From assembly GCF_000160135.1 (NCBI RefSeq), contig NZ_GG729934.1, positions 66,499-130,498 of the forward strand: a stretch of 64,000 bases of DNA. Direction: 5' to 3'. Every line of letters starts with the position of its first letter. Position 1 is the stretch's first letter. The translations under genes were made by a program, and so were the position numbers. Source of the stretch: Oribacterium sp. oral taxon 078 str. F0262. Its GTDB lineage: Bacteria; Bacillota; Clostridia; Lachnospirales; Lachnospiraceae. Below the pieces are notes generated by a model. It searched no databases, had not been told where the DNA came from, and was given only the letters and a program-made list of their open reading frames with translations. This document shows positions 34,250-43,582 of the stretch, piece by piece.

Positions 34250-36376
34250 ATGAAACAATCCTCTGAAGTCAGGAGCTGCAGGTCTGCTGCCGGGCCCCGG
34301 GGAAATTGTACCGAAAAATGCGAGGCGGAGCAGGCTTCCTTTTCCGTGCGGGATCCGGACTGGGAGCTAAGTCCCTATACCGGATTAAACAGAGAGGGCT
34401 GGATTTCAGCAGGGAAGTTTCTCTTAAACGGAATTTTCCGGAATGTTCAGGACCCGAGGGCTCCTCTTCTCATGCCGAGATACGAATATGCAATCAGCTA
34501 TCCCAATCGAAATACTCCGCCTCACAAGGTGCAGGCGGAGTATTTCGAGGGACTGGCCCGCTCCTTTTTCATTGCGGCCCCGCTTTTAAAGGAGGAGCCG
34601 GAGCTTAAGATCGCAGGAATATCGCTTTCGGAGTATTACCGCGCTCAGCTTCTTCGGGCCTGCGATCCGGAGGATCCCGCCTATGTCCTGGATTATGCGG
34701 CGATGGAGGCCATGGGGGAGCAGCAAAATCCCTTTCGGGTCTACCAGCAGACGGTGGAGGTCTGTGCCCTCGTGATCTGCCTCTGGGCCTGCCGGGAGCT
34801 AATCTGGCAAAGCTACAGCCGCCCGGAAAAGGACCGGATCGCGGCTTTTATCCGGGGCTATGCCGAGGGAAATACCGTCCCCCAGAACTGGCGGCTTTTC
34901 AATATGCTTGCCCTCGCATTTCTCGAGCGGGAGGGCTATCCCATCGAGGAAGGCCTCATGCGGGATCATGCACAGGCCGTCTTAAACTATTACGCCGGAG
35001 ACGGATGGTACCGGGACGGACAGTGCTTTGACTACTATTCGGTCTGGGCCTTCAATGTCTACGCTCCGCTTTGGAATCTCTGGTACGGCTATCGAAAGGA
35101 AGCGAAGCTTTCCGCTTATTTCGAAAAGCATGCCAATCAGATGATGGAGAGCCTGCCCGCCTTTTTCGATCGGGACGGATATACCAATATGTGGGGGAGA
35201 AGCAATATCTATCGAAATGCCGCGACCAGCGCCTTTGCCGCGAATTTCTTTCTCCGAAATCCTTCGGCGGATCCGGGCCTTTCCCGCCGGATTTCCTCCG
35301 GCTCTCTCCTCCAGTTTTTGAGCAGAGAGGATGTGTTTTATCAGGGGATCCCATGCCTTGGCTTCTATCGTTCCTTTCCTCCCCTGATTCAGCCTTATTC
35401 CTGCGCCGCATCCCCTTTCTGGCTGGGAAAGGCCTTCCTCTGCCTCTGCCTTCCGAAGGAGCATCCCTTCTGGACGGAGAGGGAAACGAATGGAGGCTGG
35501 GAGAAGCTGAAAAGGGGAGAGAACCGGGAGTACTGCCTTTATGGTCCCGGACTTTGCTGTGTGAATCACGGCAGCAACGGCATGACGGAGCTTCGGACGG
35601 GGAAGGTCCTGAAGAAGGCAGGGGACCGGAGCGGGATCTGGAACTACGGGAAGCTCTCCTATAATACGAAGTATCCCTGGGAGGCCGGAAGCGATCCGAG
35701 GATCGAGAGCCAGCAGTACACACTGGAGGATCTCAGCTTTTCTTCGGTTTCCACGGCCAACGCCTGCTTTTTTGCGGGGCAGAAGGATGGCGTACTGTAC
35801 CGGAGGCAGTTCTTTGATTTCTCATCGGAAAAGGAATATCACTGGCTTCAGGGGATCAATCTCGCGGATTTTCCGGTGGCAGAGGGGCTCTTTCGCGCGG
35901 ATAAGCTCCGGCTTTTCCAAAGGCCGCTTCGGATCCGCCTGGGGGCCTATGGCTTTCCGGATAACGGAAGCGAAATCCTGCGAAAGAAAGAGGGGGACTG
36001 GCAGGCCCTTATTCTTAAGGGAAGGGACAGCCGGGGAAGAGCGAAGCAGCTTGCCATGAGCATCTTTTTCGGATTTTCCCGACTGGATTATCTTCGGCAG
36101 AGGGATTGCAATCCGGATTCCGAGAACTCGATCCTCGTCTATGCGGAAGCGGACTGCCTGAAGCAGTACAGCTATGAGGACTACTTTTGTATTTCCCAGG
36201 TACTATGCCGGGACGCTCCGGAGGACTTCAGCCCGGAGGAGCTTTTCCCGCTGGAGAGCATCCGCTTCTTTGATCCGGAGAAAAAGGGAGGCTATGGGCC
36301 GCTGCTTTTGTCCTTTAAGGACGGGAGGAAAAAGGAAATTGACTTTCTCGGAATAGAGGGACGGATGATGCTCTGA
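34250..36376 (+). CDS. DUF2264 glycoside hydrolase (GH154-like)
   Basis: The block SPYTGLNREGWISAGKFLLNG and the following NRNTPPHKVQAEYFEGLARS, QTVEVCALVICLW and NWRLFNMLALAFLEREGYP mark the (alpha/alpha)-barrel DUF2264 domain, filling about the first 400 residues. DGWYRDGQCFDYYSVWAFNV is the likely active-site segment. DUF2264 corresponds to CAZy GH154, for which beta-glucuronidase activity is known. The last 270 residues are beta-rich. No signal peptide is present, so imported oligosaccharides are the probable substrate. I favour ATG 34250 with AAGGAGAG; ATG 34220 is in frame upstream. Confidence 0.78.
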   Translation: MKQSSEVRSCRSAAGPRGNCTEKCEAEQASFSVRDPDWELSPYTGLNREGWISAGKFLLNGIFRNVQDPRAPLLMPRYEYAISYPNRNTPPHKVQAEYFEGLARSFFIAAPLLKEEPELKIAGISLSEYYRAQLLRACDPEDPAYVLDYAAMEAMGEQQNPFRVYQQTVEVCALVICLWACRELIWQSYSRPEKDRIAAFIRGYAEGNTVPQNWRLFNMLALAFLEREGYPIEEGLMRDHAQAVLNYYAGDGWYRDGQCFDYYSVWAFNVYAPLWNLWYGYRKEAKLSAYFEKHANQMMESLPAFFDRDGYTNMWGRSNIYRNAATSAFAANFFLRNPSADPGLSRRISSGSLLQFLSREDVFYQGIPCLGFYRSFPPLIQPYSCAASPFWLGKAFLCLCLPKEHPFWTERETNGGWEKLKRGENREYCLYGPGLCCVNHGSNGMTELRTGKVLKKAGDRSGIWNYGKLSYNTKYPWEAGSDPRIESQQYTLEDLSFSSVSTANACFFAGQKDGVLYRRQFFDFSSEKEYHWLQGINLADFPVAEGLFRADKLRLFQRPLRIRLGAYGFPDNGSEILRKKEGDWQALILKGRDSRGRAKQLAMSIFFGFSRLDYLRQRDCNPDSENSILVYAEADCLKQYSYEDYFCISQVLCRDAPEDFSPEELFPLESIRFFDPEKKGGYGPLLLSFKDGRKKEIDFLGIEGRMML

Positions 36377-36542
36377 GACCTTATCCCTCCCCTTTTCCCG
36401 GAAAATGTTGTATGATAGGCGCGTTGGACCGCTCCGCTTTTCTCCGGGAGAAAGCGCCCGGGGGAGGGGAGCGGAAGGAAAAGGAAGCGCGGAGGACCGG
36501 CGTATTGATCTGCGGGGCCTTCGCCGGAAAGGCGAATGAGAG

Positions 36543-36647
36543 ATGAAGAAGATGGAAAGTCACAAATTCTGGGCCATCGCGGCCACGTTTTGTATGCTGA
36601 TGGCCATGCTGAGCGGCTATCGGCTGATCGGCGGCGGAAAGAAGTAA
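36543..36647 (+). CDS. Small single-helix membrane protein
   Basis: A 34-codon frame encodes MKKMESHKFWAIAATFCMLM, continuing AMLSGYRLIGGGKK. A positively charged start, one hydrophobic helix and a basic tail are what a small membrane protein looks like. It lies 42 bp before the binding-protein gene and after a GC-rich hairpin region (CCGCTCC/GGAGCGG near 36430-36475). The ribosome-binding site is poor, so it might not be translated. No function can be assigned; association with the sugar transporter is by position only. Confidence 0.4.
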   Translation: MKKMESHKFWAIAATFCMLMAMLSGYRLIGGGKK

Positions 36648-36689
36648 AGCGGCATCATGGAACGGAAGCGGAGAAGAACGGAGGATAGG

Positions 36690-38015
36690 ATGAAGACAAT
36701 ACGAAGGGCGGCTCTTTGCCTCTGTCTCGCCTCTTCGCTGCTTTATGCCTGCGGAGGAAAGACGCAGGAGGGAAGCGCGAAGGATGCGGAGCAGAAGAAG
36801 GGGAGCAGCGCGGCAGCGGAGGAAAAGGCGGAGTCTGAGAGCGAAAAGCAGGGAAAGGCCGCTTCCGAGATCTCCTTTATGATCCCGGACTGGGGAGTCC
36901 CGACGGAGGAGATGCTGAAGGACTTTGAGGAGCAGTCCGGCGTAAAGGTCAATGTGCTCACGACCGGCTGGGACGATATCCGAAACAAGATCTCCACCGC
37001 CGCGGCCGGGAAGACAGCGGCGGCGGATGTCTTCGAGGTGGACTGGTCCTGGGTCGGGGAGTTTCAGAAGGCGGGATGGATCGCCCCGATTTCCCTCTCT
37101 CAGGAGGATATGGACGATATGCTGAGCGCGAAGACCTTTTCCGTGGACGGGACGCTCTATGCCGTTCCCTATTCCAATGACTACCGGATCGCCTATTATA
37201 ATAAAAGCATGTTCGACCAGGCAGGGATCAGCGAGCCCCCGAAGACCTGGAAGGAGGTCATCTCCGATGCGAAGCTTTTAAAGGAGAAGGGGATCTGTGA
37301 ATACCCGGTCTCGAATCCCATGAGCGCGGATGAGAAGTCGACGACGACCTTCCTCTGGCTGGCCTATACCCTGGACGGGAAGGTCTTCAATGAGGACAAT
37401 ACCCTAAACCGCGAGGCGGCGCTGGATGCCCTTAGCATTCTGGATGAGATCAACCGGGAGGGACTGTCCGACCCGGCAAACCGCGCGGTGTCGGAGGCCT
37501 TCCCGCGGCTTCGGAACGGAGAGGCGGCATTTATGGTGGGCCCCTCCTCGAATGTGATGGCGGTCAATGATCCCAGAAAATCCAAGGTGGTGGGACAGGT
37601 GATCCCCATCCTTCTCCCCGGAAAGGAGGCCCAGGCGGAAGTCACGACGCCCTTTGCGGAGGCTGTGGGAATCTCCCCCTACAGCAAGAATCCGGAGGGG
37701 GCCAAAAAGTTCGTGGAATGGTACAGCTCACCGGAGGTGCAGTATCAGCTCTATGAGGAGATCTCCAATCTGCCCACCAGAACCTCTGTCCTGGAGAAGC
37801 TCTTAAAGGATGGAAAGATTCAGAATCCGGGGGCAATGCTGGAGCTCGCGAAGAGGATAGAGAGCCCCTTCCCGAATGGCGTCCCGATCTACTATACGAG
37901 GATGAGCACGGAGATCTTCAATACCATAAATCAGATGGCAAACGGAAAGCTGAGCGCGGAGGAAGCTGCGGATCAGCTGGTGGAAAAGGTCAATAAAATT
38001 GTAAAAGAAGGATGA
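36690..38015 (+). CDS. Sugar ABC transporter substrate-binding lipoprotein
   Basis: MKTIRRAALCLCLASSLLYAC is a lipoprotein signal, with Cys in the lipobox LLYAC. After an Ala/Glu/Lys linker, the mature protein matches family 1 extracellular binding proteins (ISFMIPDWGVPTEEMLKDFE, VFEVDWSWVGEFQKAGWIAP, YAVPYSNDYRIAYYNKSMFD, then PFAEAVGISPYSKNPEGAKK). It captures an oligosaccharide for the two permeases that follow. ATG 36690 is preceded by GGAGG; 36657 is an alternative. It overlaps the first permease by 4 bp. Confidence 0.92.
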   Translation: MKTIRRAALCLCLASSLLYACGGKTQEGSAKDAEQKKGSSAAAEEKAESESEKQGKAASEISFMIPDWGVPTEEMLKDFEEQSGVKVNVLTTGWDDIRNKISTAAAGKTAAADVFEVDWSWVGEFQKAGWIAPISLSQEDMDDMLSAKTFSVDGTLYAVPYSNDYRIAYYNKSMFDQAGISEPPKTWKEVISDAKLLKEKGICEYPVSNPMSADEKSTTTFLWLAYTLDGKVFNEDNTLNREAALDALSILDEINREGLSDPANRAVSEAFPRLRNGEAAFMVGPSSNVMAVNDPRKSKVVGQVIPILLPGKEAQAEVTTPFAEAVGISPYSKNPEGAKKFVEWYSSPEVQYQLYEEISNLPTRTSVLEKLLKDGKIQNPGAMLELAKRIESPFPNGVPIYYTRMSTEIFNTINQMANGKLSAEEAADQLVEKVNKIVKEG

Positions 38016-38881
38016 AAAAAGAGAATCTGACGCCCTGGCTTCTGCTTTCCCCCTGCCTCCTCATCATGGGAAGCACCGTATTCTACCCGGCGATCCGCAC
38101 CTTTCTCTTCAGTATGCAGAGGTACCGGCTGACGGAAAGCTATGACATTCGCTTCATCGGACTCGATAATTACCGGAGCATCCTGAGCTCCCCGGAGTTC
38201 TGGACCGCGCTTTCAAACAGCGTGTTCGTGCTTTTCTTCGTGCTCCTGATCGCCTTCCCCGTCAGCATGCTGACGGGGCTTCTCCTGAACCGGAAATCTC
38301 CCCTGAATTCCGTCCTGACGGCAGCGGCAATCATCCCGTGGGCTCTGCCGCCGCTCGTGAACGGAATTCTTTGGAGATTCATCTTTTACCCCGGCTATGG
38401 TCTTGCGAACCGGATCCTCCTCGGACTCGGACTGATCTCAGCCCCGTTTCCATGGACGGAGAATCGTTTCTCGGCGCTCCTTCTCGCGGCCCTGGTCGTG
38501 GTCTGGCGGGTGATTCCCTTTGGCAGTATCCTGGTTCTTTCTTCTCTTCAGGCGATTCCGACAGAGCTCTATGAGGCGGCCAGGGTGGACGGCAGCAGCC
38601 GCTTTCAGGAGTACTGGGCGATCAGCTTTCCCCTGCTCCTCCCGATCTTCCCCATCCTTTTTCTTCAGACCAGCATGGCGGGCATCAATGTCTTCGATGA
38701 GCTCCTGGCGCTCTCCGGAGACCGCTATGAGCTCTCGACCCTTCTGGTCTACCATTACCGGACGAGCTTTCGTTTTCTGGATCTGGGGCTTGGCTCCGCC
38801 ATCAGCTATCTCATCCTGCTTTCCTCCGGGCTTCTCGGCTATTTCTATATCAAAAGGATCGGAAAGGAGCGAAGCCGATGA
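38012..38881 (+). CDS. Sugar ABC transporter permease, MalF/UgpA type
   Basis: Six membrane helices with the first near PWLLLSPCLLIMGSTVFYPA. The EAA loop that docks the ATPase reads ELYEAARVDGSSRFQEYWAI. LNSVLTAAAIIPWALPPLVN is a conserved helix of this permease class. It forms the channel with the next gene product, and ATGA overlaps on both sides indicate an operon. The substrate is probably an uronic-acid- or galactose-containing oligosaccharide given the flanking GH154 and GH2, which is inference. Confidence 0.92.
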   Translation: MKKENLTPWLLLSPCLLIMGSTVFYPAIRTFLFSMQRYRLTESYDIRFIGLDNYRSILSSPEFWTALSNSVFVLFFVLLIAFPVSMLTGLLLNRKSPLNSVLTAAAIIPWALPPLVNGILWRFIFYPGYGLANRILLGLGLISAPFPWTENRFSALLLAALVVVWRVIPFGSILVLSSLQAIPTELYEAARVDGSSRFQEYWAISFPLLLPIFPILFLQTSMAGINVFDELLALSGDRYELSTLLVYHYRTSFRFLDLGLGSAISYLILLSSGLLGYFYIKRIGKERSR

Positions 38882-39723
38882 AGGAGAAATGGAGTGAGCG
38901 GCTCTTCTATTATGTCTTTTCCCTTCTCTTCCTCCTCTTTTCGCTGGGGCCCATTCTCTGGTGCTTCCTTTTAAGCCTGACAGAGGAGTATGAGCTTTTT
39001 CACAGGGGAGGCGGACTGCTTCCGCCCTCCCTCTATCTCGGAAACTACCGGGAGCTTCTGGACCATTCTCAAAGGGTGGGACAAATCCTCCTTCAGGGCA
39101 TCGGAAATTCGGTTTTTTTGTCCCTTCTTTGCATTTTTATCGGGATTTTCGCGGCTCTTCCCGCCTCCTATGCCTTCTCCCGCTATGAGTTTCGGGGCAG
39201 GATCTTCATCCTGAGGCTTCTCGTGCTCACGACCGTCATCCCGGCCTTCGCCACATTGATCCCGCTCTATGCTGTCTTTTCCAAGCTGGGGCTTTTGGAT
39301 AAAAGGATCTGGGCGGCCATCGTCTATGTCTCCTCCTTCCTGCCTTTGATCACCTGGATCATGATGAACTACTTCAGCGCGATACCGGATGAGCTCTACG
39401 ACGCGGCGAGGGTGGACGGCTGTACGGAGAGGCAGCTCTTTTTCCGCGTGATTCTGCCTCTTTCCGGACCGATCCTTCTTACGGTGTCCCTCATGCTCTT
39501 TCTCATGAGCTGGGGCCAGTTTCAGATCCCCCTGATTCTCATATCCTCTCCGGAGAAGCGGGTGCTGACGCTTGTGCTGTCGGATTTCATGGGGAGGAAT
39601 GATGTGAGCTACGGCCTGATCTGCGCCTCCGGAATCCTCTCTCTTCTGATCCCCGCGCTGCTCGCCGTTCTCTTTCGGAATTTCCTGCTCTCCGGTCTCA
39701 TGCAGGGCTCGGTGAAAGGCTGA
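38878..39723 (+). CDS. Sugar ABC transporter permease, MalG/UgpE type
   Basis: The second permease has six helices (RLFYYVFSLLFLLFSLGPIL first) and an EAA loop ELYDAARVDGCTERQLFFRV. FAALPASYAFSRYEFRG and the start of the next helix are typical of the MalG class. No ATP-binding subunit gene is in the locus, so energy must come from a shared ATPase of MsmX/UgpC type encoded elsewhere, as is common in Firmicutes. Confidence 0.92.
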   Translation: MKEKWSERLFYYVFSLLFLLFSLGPILWCFLLSLTEEYELFHRGGGLLPPSLYLGNYRELLDHSQRVGQILLQGIGNSVFLSLLCIFIGIFAALPASYAFSRYEFRGRIFILRLLVLTTVIPAFATLIPLYAVFSKLGLLDKRIWAAIVYVSSFLPLITWIMMNYFSAIPDELYDAARVDGCTERQLFFRVILPLSGPILLTVSLMLFLMSWGQFQIPLILISSPEKRVLTLVLSDFMGRNDVSYGLICASGILSLLIPALLAVLFRNFLLSGLMQGSVKG

Positions 39724-39758
39724 GTGAGAGGGAGAGGGCAGAAAGGAGTGCACTTCCT

Positions 39759-42700
39759 ATGAATGAGTTTGACTATTCCATCGTTCGGGACCCGGAGATC
39801 TTTGCAAAAAATCGCCTGCCGGCACATTCGGATCACCTCTGTTTTTCTAATGCCGCGGAGAGGGAGAGCGGCGTCACTTCCTTTCGGGAGTCCCTGAACG
39901 GAATCTGGTATTTTCACTATGCGAGAAATTACGGGGAGACAGTGCCCGGCTTCTTTCGGATGGATTATGACGCAAGGCGCTGGGGGGAGATCCGGGTCCC
40001 GGGGCATATCCAGCTGGAGGGCTATGGCAGGCCCGGCTATGTGAATACGCAGTACCCCTGGGACGGGAGGGAGGAGATCGATCCGGGGATGATCCCGGAG
40101 GACTTTAATCCGGTGGGAAGCTATGTGAAATACTTTTCGGTCCCGGAGAGGATGCGGGGGAAGCGCCTCTATCTCTCCTTTCAGGGCGTGGAATCCGCCT
40201 TCTCGCTCTGGCTGAACGGGAGCTTTGTCGGCTATTCCGAGGACAGCTTCACGCCCTCCGAGTTTGAGCTCACGCCCTTCCTCCTTCCGGATCGGGAGAA
40301 CAAGCTCTCCGTGCAGGTCTTTCAGTGGAGTGCGGGGAGCTGGCTGGAGGATCAGGACTTCTTCCGCTTCTCCGGGATCTTTAGGGACGTCTATCTCTTC
40401 ATAGAGCCAAAGCTCCATGTCCGGGATCTTTCGATCACGGCGGAGCCGGAGGAAGACTTAGAGAGCGCTTCCGTAAAGGTCCGCCTTCTTCTGAACGAAA
40501 AGAAAGGGAGAATTCGCTGGGGGCTCCGCTTCTTGGGGGAGGAAATCCTCGGAGGAGAGCTTTGCCTCCCATTGGATTCCTCGGAGGAGAGCTTTGGAGA
40601 CGGGAGCTCCTTTCCGCTTTCCTTTTCCGGGAGGATCGAGGAGCCGCATTTATGGAGCGCGGAGAAGCCGAATCTCTATGAGCTTCAGCTGGAGCTCTTT
40701 GATGAGGAGGGAGAGCTCTCCGAGCTGATTTCCGAGCATGTGGGGGTGAGGAGATTCGAGCTAAAGGATGGACTAATGTGTCTTAACGGGAGGCGCATCG
40801 TCTTTTTCGGAGTAAACCGGCACGAGTTCTCCTCGGACAGGGGAAGGGCCGTGCGGGAGGAGGATGTGAGGAGGGATCTCCTTCTCATGAAGCGAAACAA
40901 TATCAATGCGGTCCGGACCAGTCATTATCCGAATGCCTCTCTTCTCTACCGGCTCTGCGATGAGCTCGGACTCTATCTCATCGCGGAAAACAATATGGAG
41001 AGCCACGGGGTCTGGCTCATGGTGCAAAAGGGGCAGAAGAGGGCGGAGGATGCCATACCGGGGGACCGGATGGAGTACCTTCCGATGATGCTGGACCGGG
41101 TGAATTCCTGCTATCAGCGGGACAAGAATCATAGCTCCATCCTGATCTGGTCGATCGGAAACGAATCCTACGGAGGAGAGATCCCGAAGAGGATGACGGA
41201 TTTTTTTCATGAAAAGGACAGGACTCGCCTCGTGCATTACGAGGGTGTTGCGCACGACCGGCGCTATCCGGATACGACGGACATGGAGTCGCAGATGTAT
41301 ATCCCGGTCTCAAGGATCGAGGACTTTCTGAAAGAGCACAGGGAGAAGCCGTTTCTGCTCTGTGAATATACGCATTCCATGGGAAATTCCAACGGGGGGA
41401 TGCAGAAGTACACGGAGCTTTCGGACCGGGAGATGCGCTTTCAGGGGGGCTTTATCTGGGATTTCATCGACCAGTCTCTCCGCTCGAAAAACCGCTACGG
41501 GGAGGAGTACCAGGCCTACGGCGGGGACTTCCTGGAGCGCCCCACGGACTTTGACTTCAGCGGAAACGGAATTCTCGACGGAAACCGAAGGCCCTACGAA
41601 AAGATGCAGGAGGTGAAATTCTGCTATCAGGGCCTCTCGATCCGGATATTCCAAAGGGAGCGGAGCGTTTGGATCAAAAACCGCTTCCTCTTTACGGATG
41701 CCTCGGAATTTGACTGCCTTCTTATTCTGGAGCGGGAGGGGAGGAGAATCCGGGAGGAGAGTCTTTCTCTTTCTCTCCCCCCGCTCTCTGAGCGGAAGTA
41801 TGCGCTCCCGGATCTCCCCGAGCTTCCGGCGGGAGAATATGCGATCACGCTCTCCTTTCGCCTCCGGGAGGACAGGCCCTATGCGAAAAGAGGATATGAG
41901 ATTGCCTTCGGACAGACGGCCTTCCGGATAGAAAAAGACAGCGCTCTTCCCCCGGCGGGAGGAGCGGGAGGGAGAGAAAAAAGCGGCGGGGAAGCATTCG
42001 ATGCGGCAGCTGACCTTTCCTCCGGCTTCGGCCTTCGGTCCCGGCGGCTTTTTACGGGAGACGGGGAGGAAAGCCCGGGAGAAGCGGACTTTTGCGGGAG
42101 CTTTTCCTTTCCGGACAACTACAGCGCGGCAAAGAGCGGAGGACTCGGAAGGAGAGGGCTTCGGCTGATCCGGGGCTCCTGCAATATCGGGATCCGGGGG
42201 GAGCACTTCGACCTCCTTTTCTCCCTCCTCAAGGGAGGACTTGTATCCTACCGCTATGCGGGGAGGGAGCTTCTGGAGCGCCTTCCCAGACCGAATTTCT
42301 GGAGAGCCCCGATCAGCAACGATCTCGGTAATCAGATGCCGCTTCGCTGCGGGATCTGGAAGCTCGCAAGCCTCTACCAGACGGCAAGACCCCTGGAGAC
42401 GGATCCTCATTCCCCGGGATCAGAGGACTTTCTCCGCTACCCGATCCTCTTAGAGACCGAGGACTGTATCGAGCTGAAATGGAAGCATTACCTGCCCGGG
42501 ACGCTGGGGACGCCGCTCTATCTTTCCTACCGGGTCTTTCCGGACGGGAGAGTCCGCGTCATCCTGGATTATCCGGGAAACGCGCTGCTCCCGCCCATGC
42601 CGGAGTTCGGCTACCTCCTTATCCTGAATGCGGACTTTAAGCGGCTCCGCTATTATGGGATGGGCCCCGGGGAAAACTACTGCGACAGGAGGAGCGGAGC

Positions 42701-43103
42701 GCGGCTTGGCATCTATGAGAGGGAAATCGCGCAGCTCAGGGAGCCCTACCTCGTTCCGCAGGAGAGCGGGAACCGATGCGCGGTCCGCTGGGCGGAGATC
42801 ACGGATGAGAGAGGAAGAGGGCTCCGGCTCTCCGGGGCGGATTTCCGTCCCTGCGTGCCGGAGGATCCCTATATGGCGGAGCCGGGCAGCATGGAGCTCT
42901 CCGCATCGAACTATACGCCGGAGCAGCTGGAGGAGGCTCTTCACGCGCACGAGCTCCCGCGTCCTCAGTTCACGGTTCTCCGCGCGAATCTAAAGCAAAT
43001 GGGAGTGGGAGGAGATGACAGCTGGGGGGCCCGCACCCACGAGGAGTATCTCCTTCCAAACGACCGGGCGCTTCAGTTCGCCTTTGTCTTTAAGGGGATT
43101 TAA
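39759..43103 (+). CDS. lacZ: Beta-galactosidase, glycoside hydrolase family 2 (LacZ type)
   Basis: A full-length LacZ-like enzyme of 1114 residues. It has a jelly roll (LNGIWYFHYARNYGETVPGF, then GYVNTQYPWDG), immunoglobulin-like domains, a TIM barrel with the acid/base Glu469 in WSIGNESYGGE and the nucleophile Glu536 in LLCEYTHSMGNSNGG, and a C-terminal beta-galactosidase small-chain domain (YGMGPGENYCDRRSGARLG). It cleaves terminal beta-galactosides or related sugars. No signal peptide is present, so it acts on imported glycans. Its 3' 1.5 kb was duplicated to 45833-46881. Confidence 0.95.
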   Translation: MNEFDYSIVRDPEIFAKNRLPAHSDHLCFSNAAERESGVTSFRESLNGIWYFHYARNYGETVPGFFRMDYDARRWGEIRVPGHIQLEGYGRPGYVNTQYPWDGREEIDPGMIPEDFNPVGSYVKYFSVPERMRGKRLYLSFQGVESAFSLWLNGSFVGYSEDSFTPSEFELTPFLLPDRENKLSVQVFQWSAGSWLEDQDFFRFSGIFRDVYLFIEPKLHVRDLSITAEPEEDLESASVKVRLLLNEKKGRIRWGLRFLGEEILGGELCLPLDSSEESFGDGSSFPLSFSGRIEEPHLWSAEKPNLYELQLELFDEEGELSELISEHVGVRRFELKDGLMCLNGRRIVFFGVNRHEFSSDRGRAVREEDVRRDLLLMKRNNINAVRTSHYPNASLLYRLCDELGLYLIAENNMESHGVWLMVQKGQKRAEDAIPGDRMEYLPMMLDRVNSCYQRDKNHSSILIWSIGNESYGGEIPKRMTDFFHEKDRTRLVHYEGVAHDRRYPDTTDMESQMYIPVSRIEDFLKEHREKPFLLCEYTHSMGNSNGGMQKYTELSDREMRFQGGFIWDFIDQSLRSKNRYGEEYQAYGGDFLERPTDFDFSGNGILDGNRRPYEKMQEVKFCYQGLSIRIFQRERSVWIKNRFLFTDASEFDCLLILEREGRRIREESLSLSLPPLSERKYALPDLPELPAGEYAITLSFRLREDRPYAKRGYEIAFGQTAFRIEKDSALPPAGGAGGREKSGGEAFDAAADLSSGFGLRSRRLFTGDGEESPGEADFCGSFSFPDNYSAAKSGGLGRRGLRLIRGSCNIGIRGEHFDLLFSLLKGGLVSYRYAGRELLERLPRPNFWRAPISNDLGNQMPLRCGIWKLASLYQTARPLETDPHSPGSEDFLRYPILLETEDCIELKWKHYLPGTLGTPLYLSYRVFPDGRVRVILDYPGNALLPPMPEFGYLLILNADFKRLRYYGMGPGENYCDRRSGARLGIYEREIAQLREPYLVPQESGNRCAVRWAEITDERGRGLRLSGADFRPCVPEDPYMAEPGSMELSASNYTPEQLEEALHAHELPRPQFTVLRANLKQMGVGGDDSWGARTHEEYLLPNDRALQFAFVFKGI

Positions 43104-43451
43104 GCTTTCTTCCTCTTGGGGAAAGACGGATGGATTCATGACGCCTGTGCCATAGGCGTGTGCCTTAAAAGACACTCTCGTTCGGGGCTCCACGCAGCGG
43201 TACTAAATTCACACTTCGTTACACTCGTGTTCATTAAGTACCGGCGTTCCGCACGCTTTTGCGGCATCACGCCCGTTGGCACGGAATTGTCCCGATGGAA
43301 TCCGCGTTTCCTTAGTTCACAGCACGCTGCTCCCTGTCGCCCTATATTCGCATTCACACAGGACAGAGTCCCGTTATACGCTTATAAAGGGGCGTGCCAT
43401 AAAGTCCTGTCTCCACTCTTGTGCAAGCATGTCGTGGAGACAGGACTTTTT
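43104..43451 (+). repeat. Structured intergenic repeat R1, copy 1, ending in a terminator
   Basis: About 350 bp directly after the lacZ stop recur at 46882-47228 with some half dozen differences. It can fold into several hairpins: ACGCCT-gtgccat-AGGCGT near 43140, and GGTACT...AGTACC with inner ACAC/GTGT around 43199-43240. It ends in a strong terminator, AAAGTCCTGTCTCCA (43401-43415) with TGGAGACAGGACTTT (43435-43449) and TTTTT, whose loop holds TGCAAGCA. Open frames crossing it look like chance translation. It is either a mobile repeat or a non-coding RNA. Confidence 0.7.
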
Positions 43452-43497
43452 GGCACTGGAGTCATAAAATATTAAAAAAAAATTAAGACAAAAATAC

Positions 43498-43526
43498 TTG
43501 AACAAGAAACCATTCTCAGGCAATAT
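43498..43526 (+). promoter_or_regulatory. Promoter of the amidase gene
   Basis: TTGAAC (43498-43503), 17 bp, CAATAT (43521-43526). The equivalent site in the duplicate (TTGTAT 47272, 17 bp, CAATAT 47295) keeps spacing and -10 while the surrounding sequence has diverged, which supports it. Confidence 0.5.
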
Positions 43527-43582
43527 CAAAATGTATTTTATCGTGATTGTAAGATATTTAAACCAAAGAAAGGAGGTAAGAA

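Noticed and set aside
43116-43475. Open frame of about 119 codons across R1 (and its counterpart at 46894)
   Set aside because: It crosses several perfect hairpins and the terminator, has no proper ribosome-binding site and an implausible composition. The element is better explained as a non-coding repeat.
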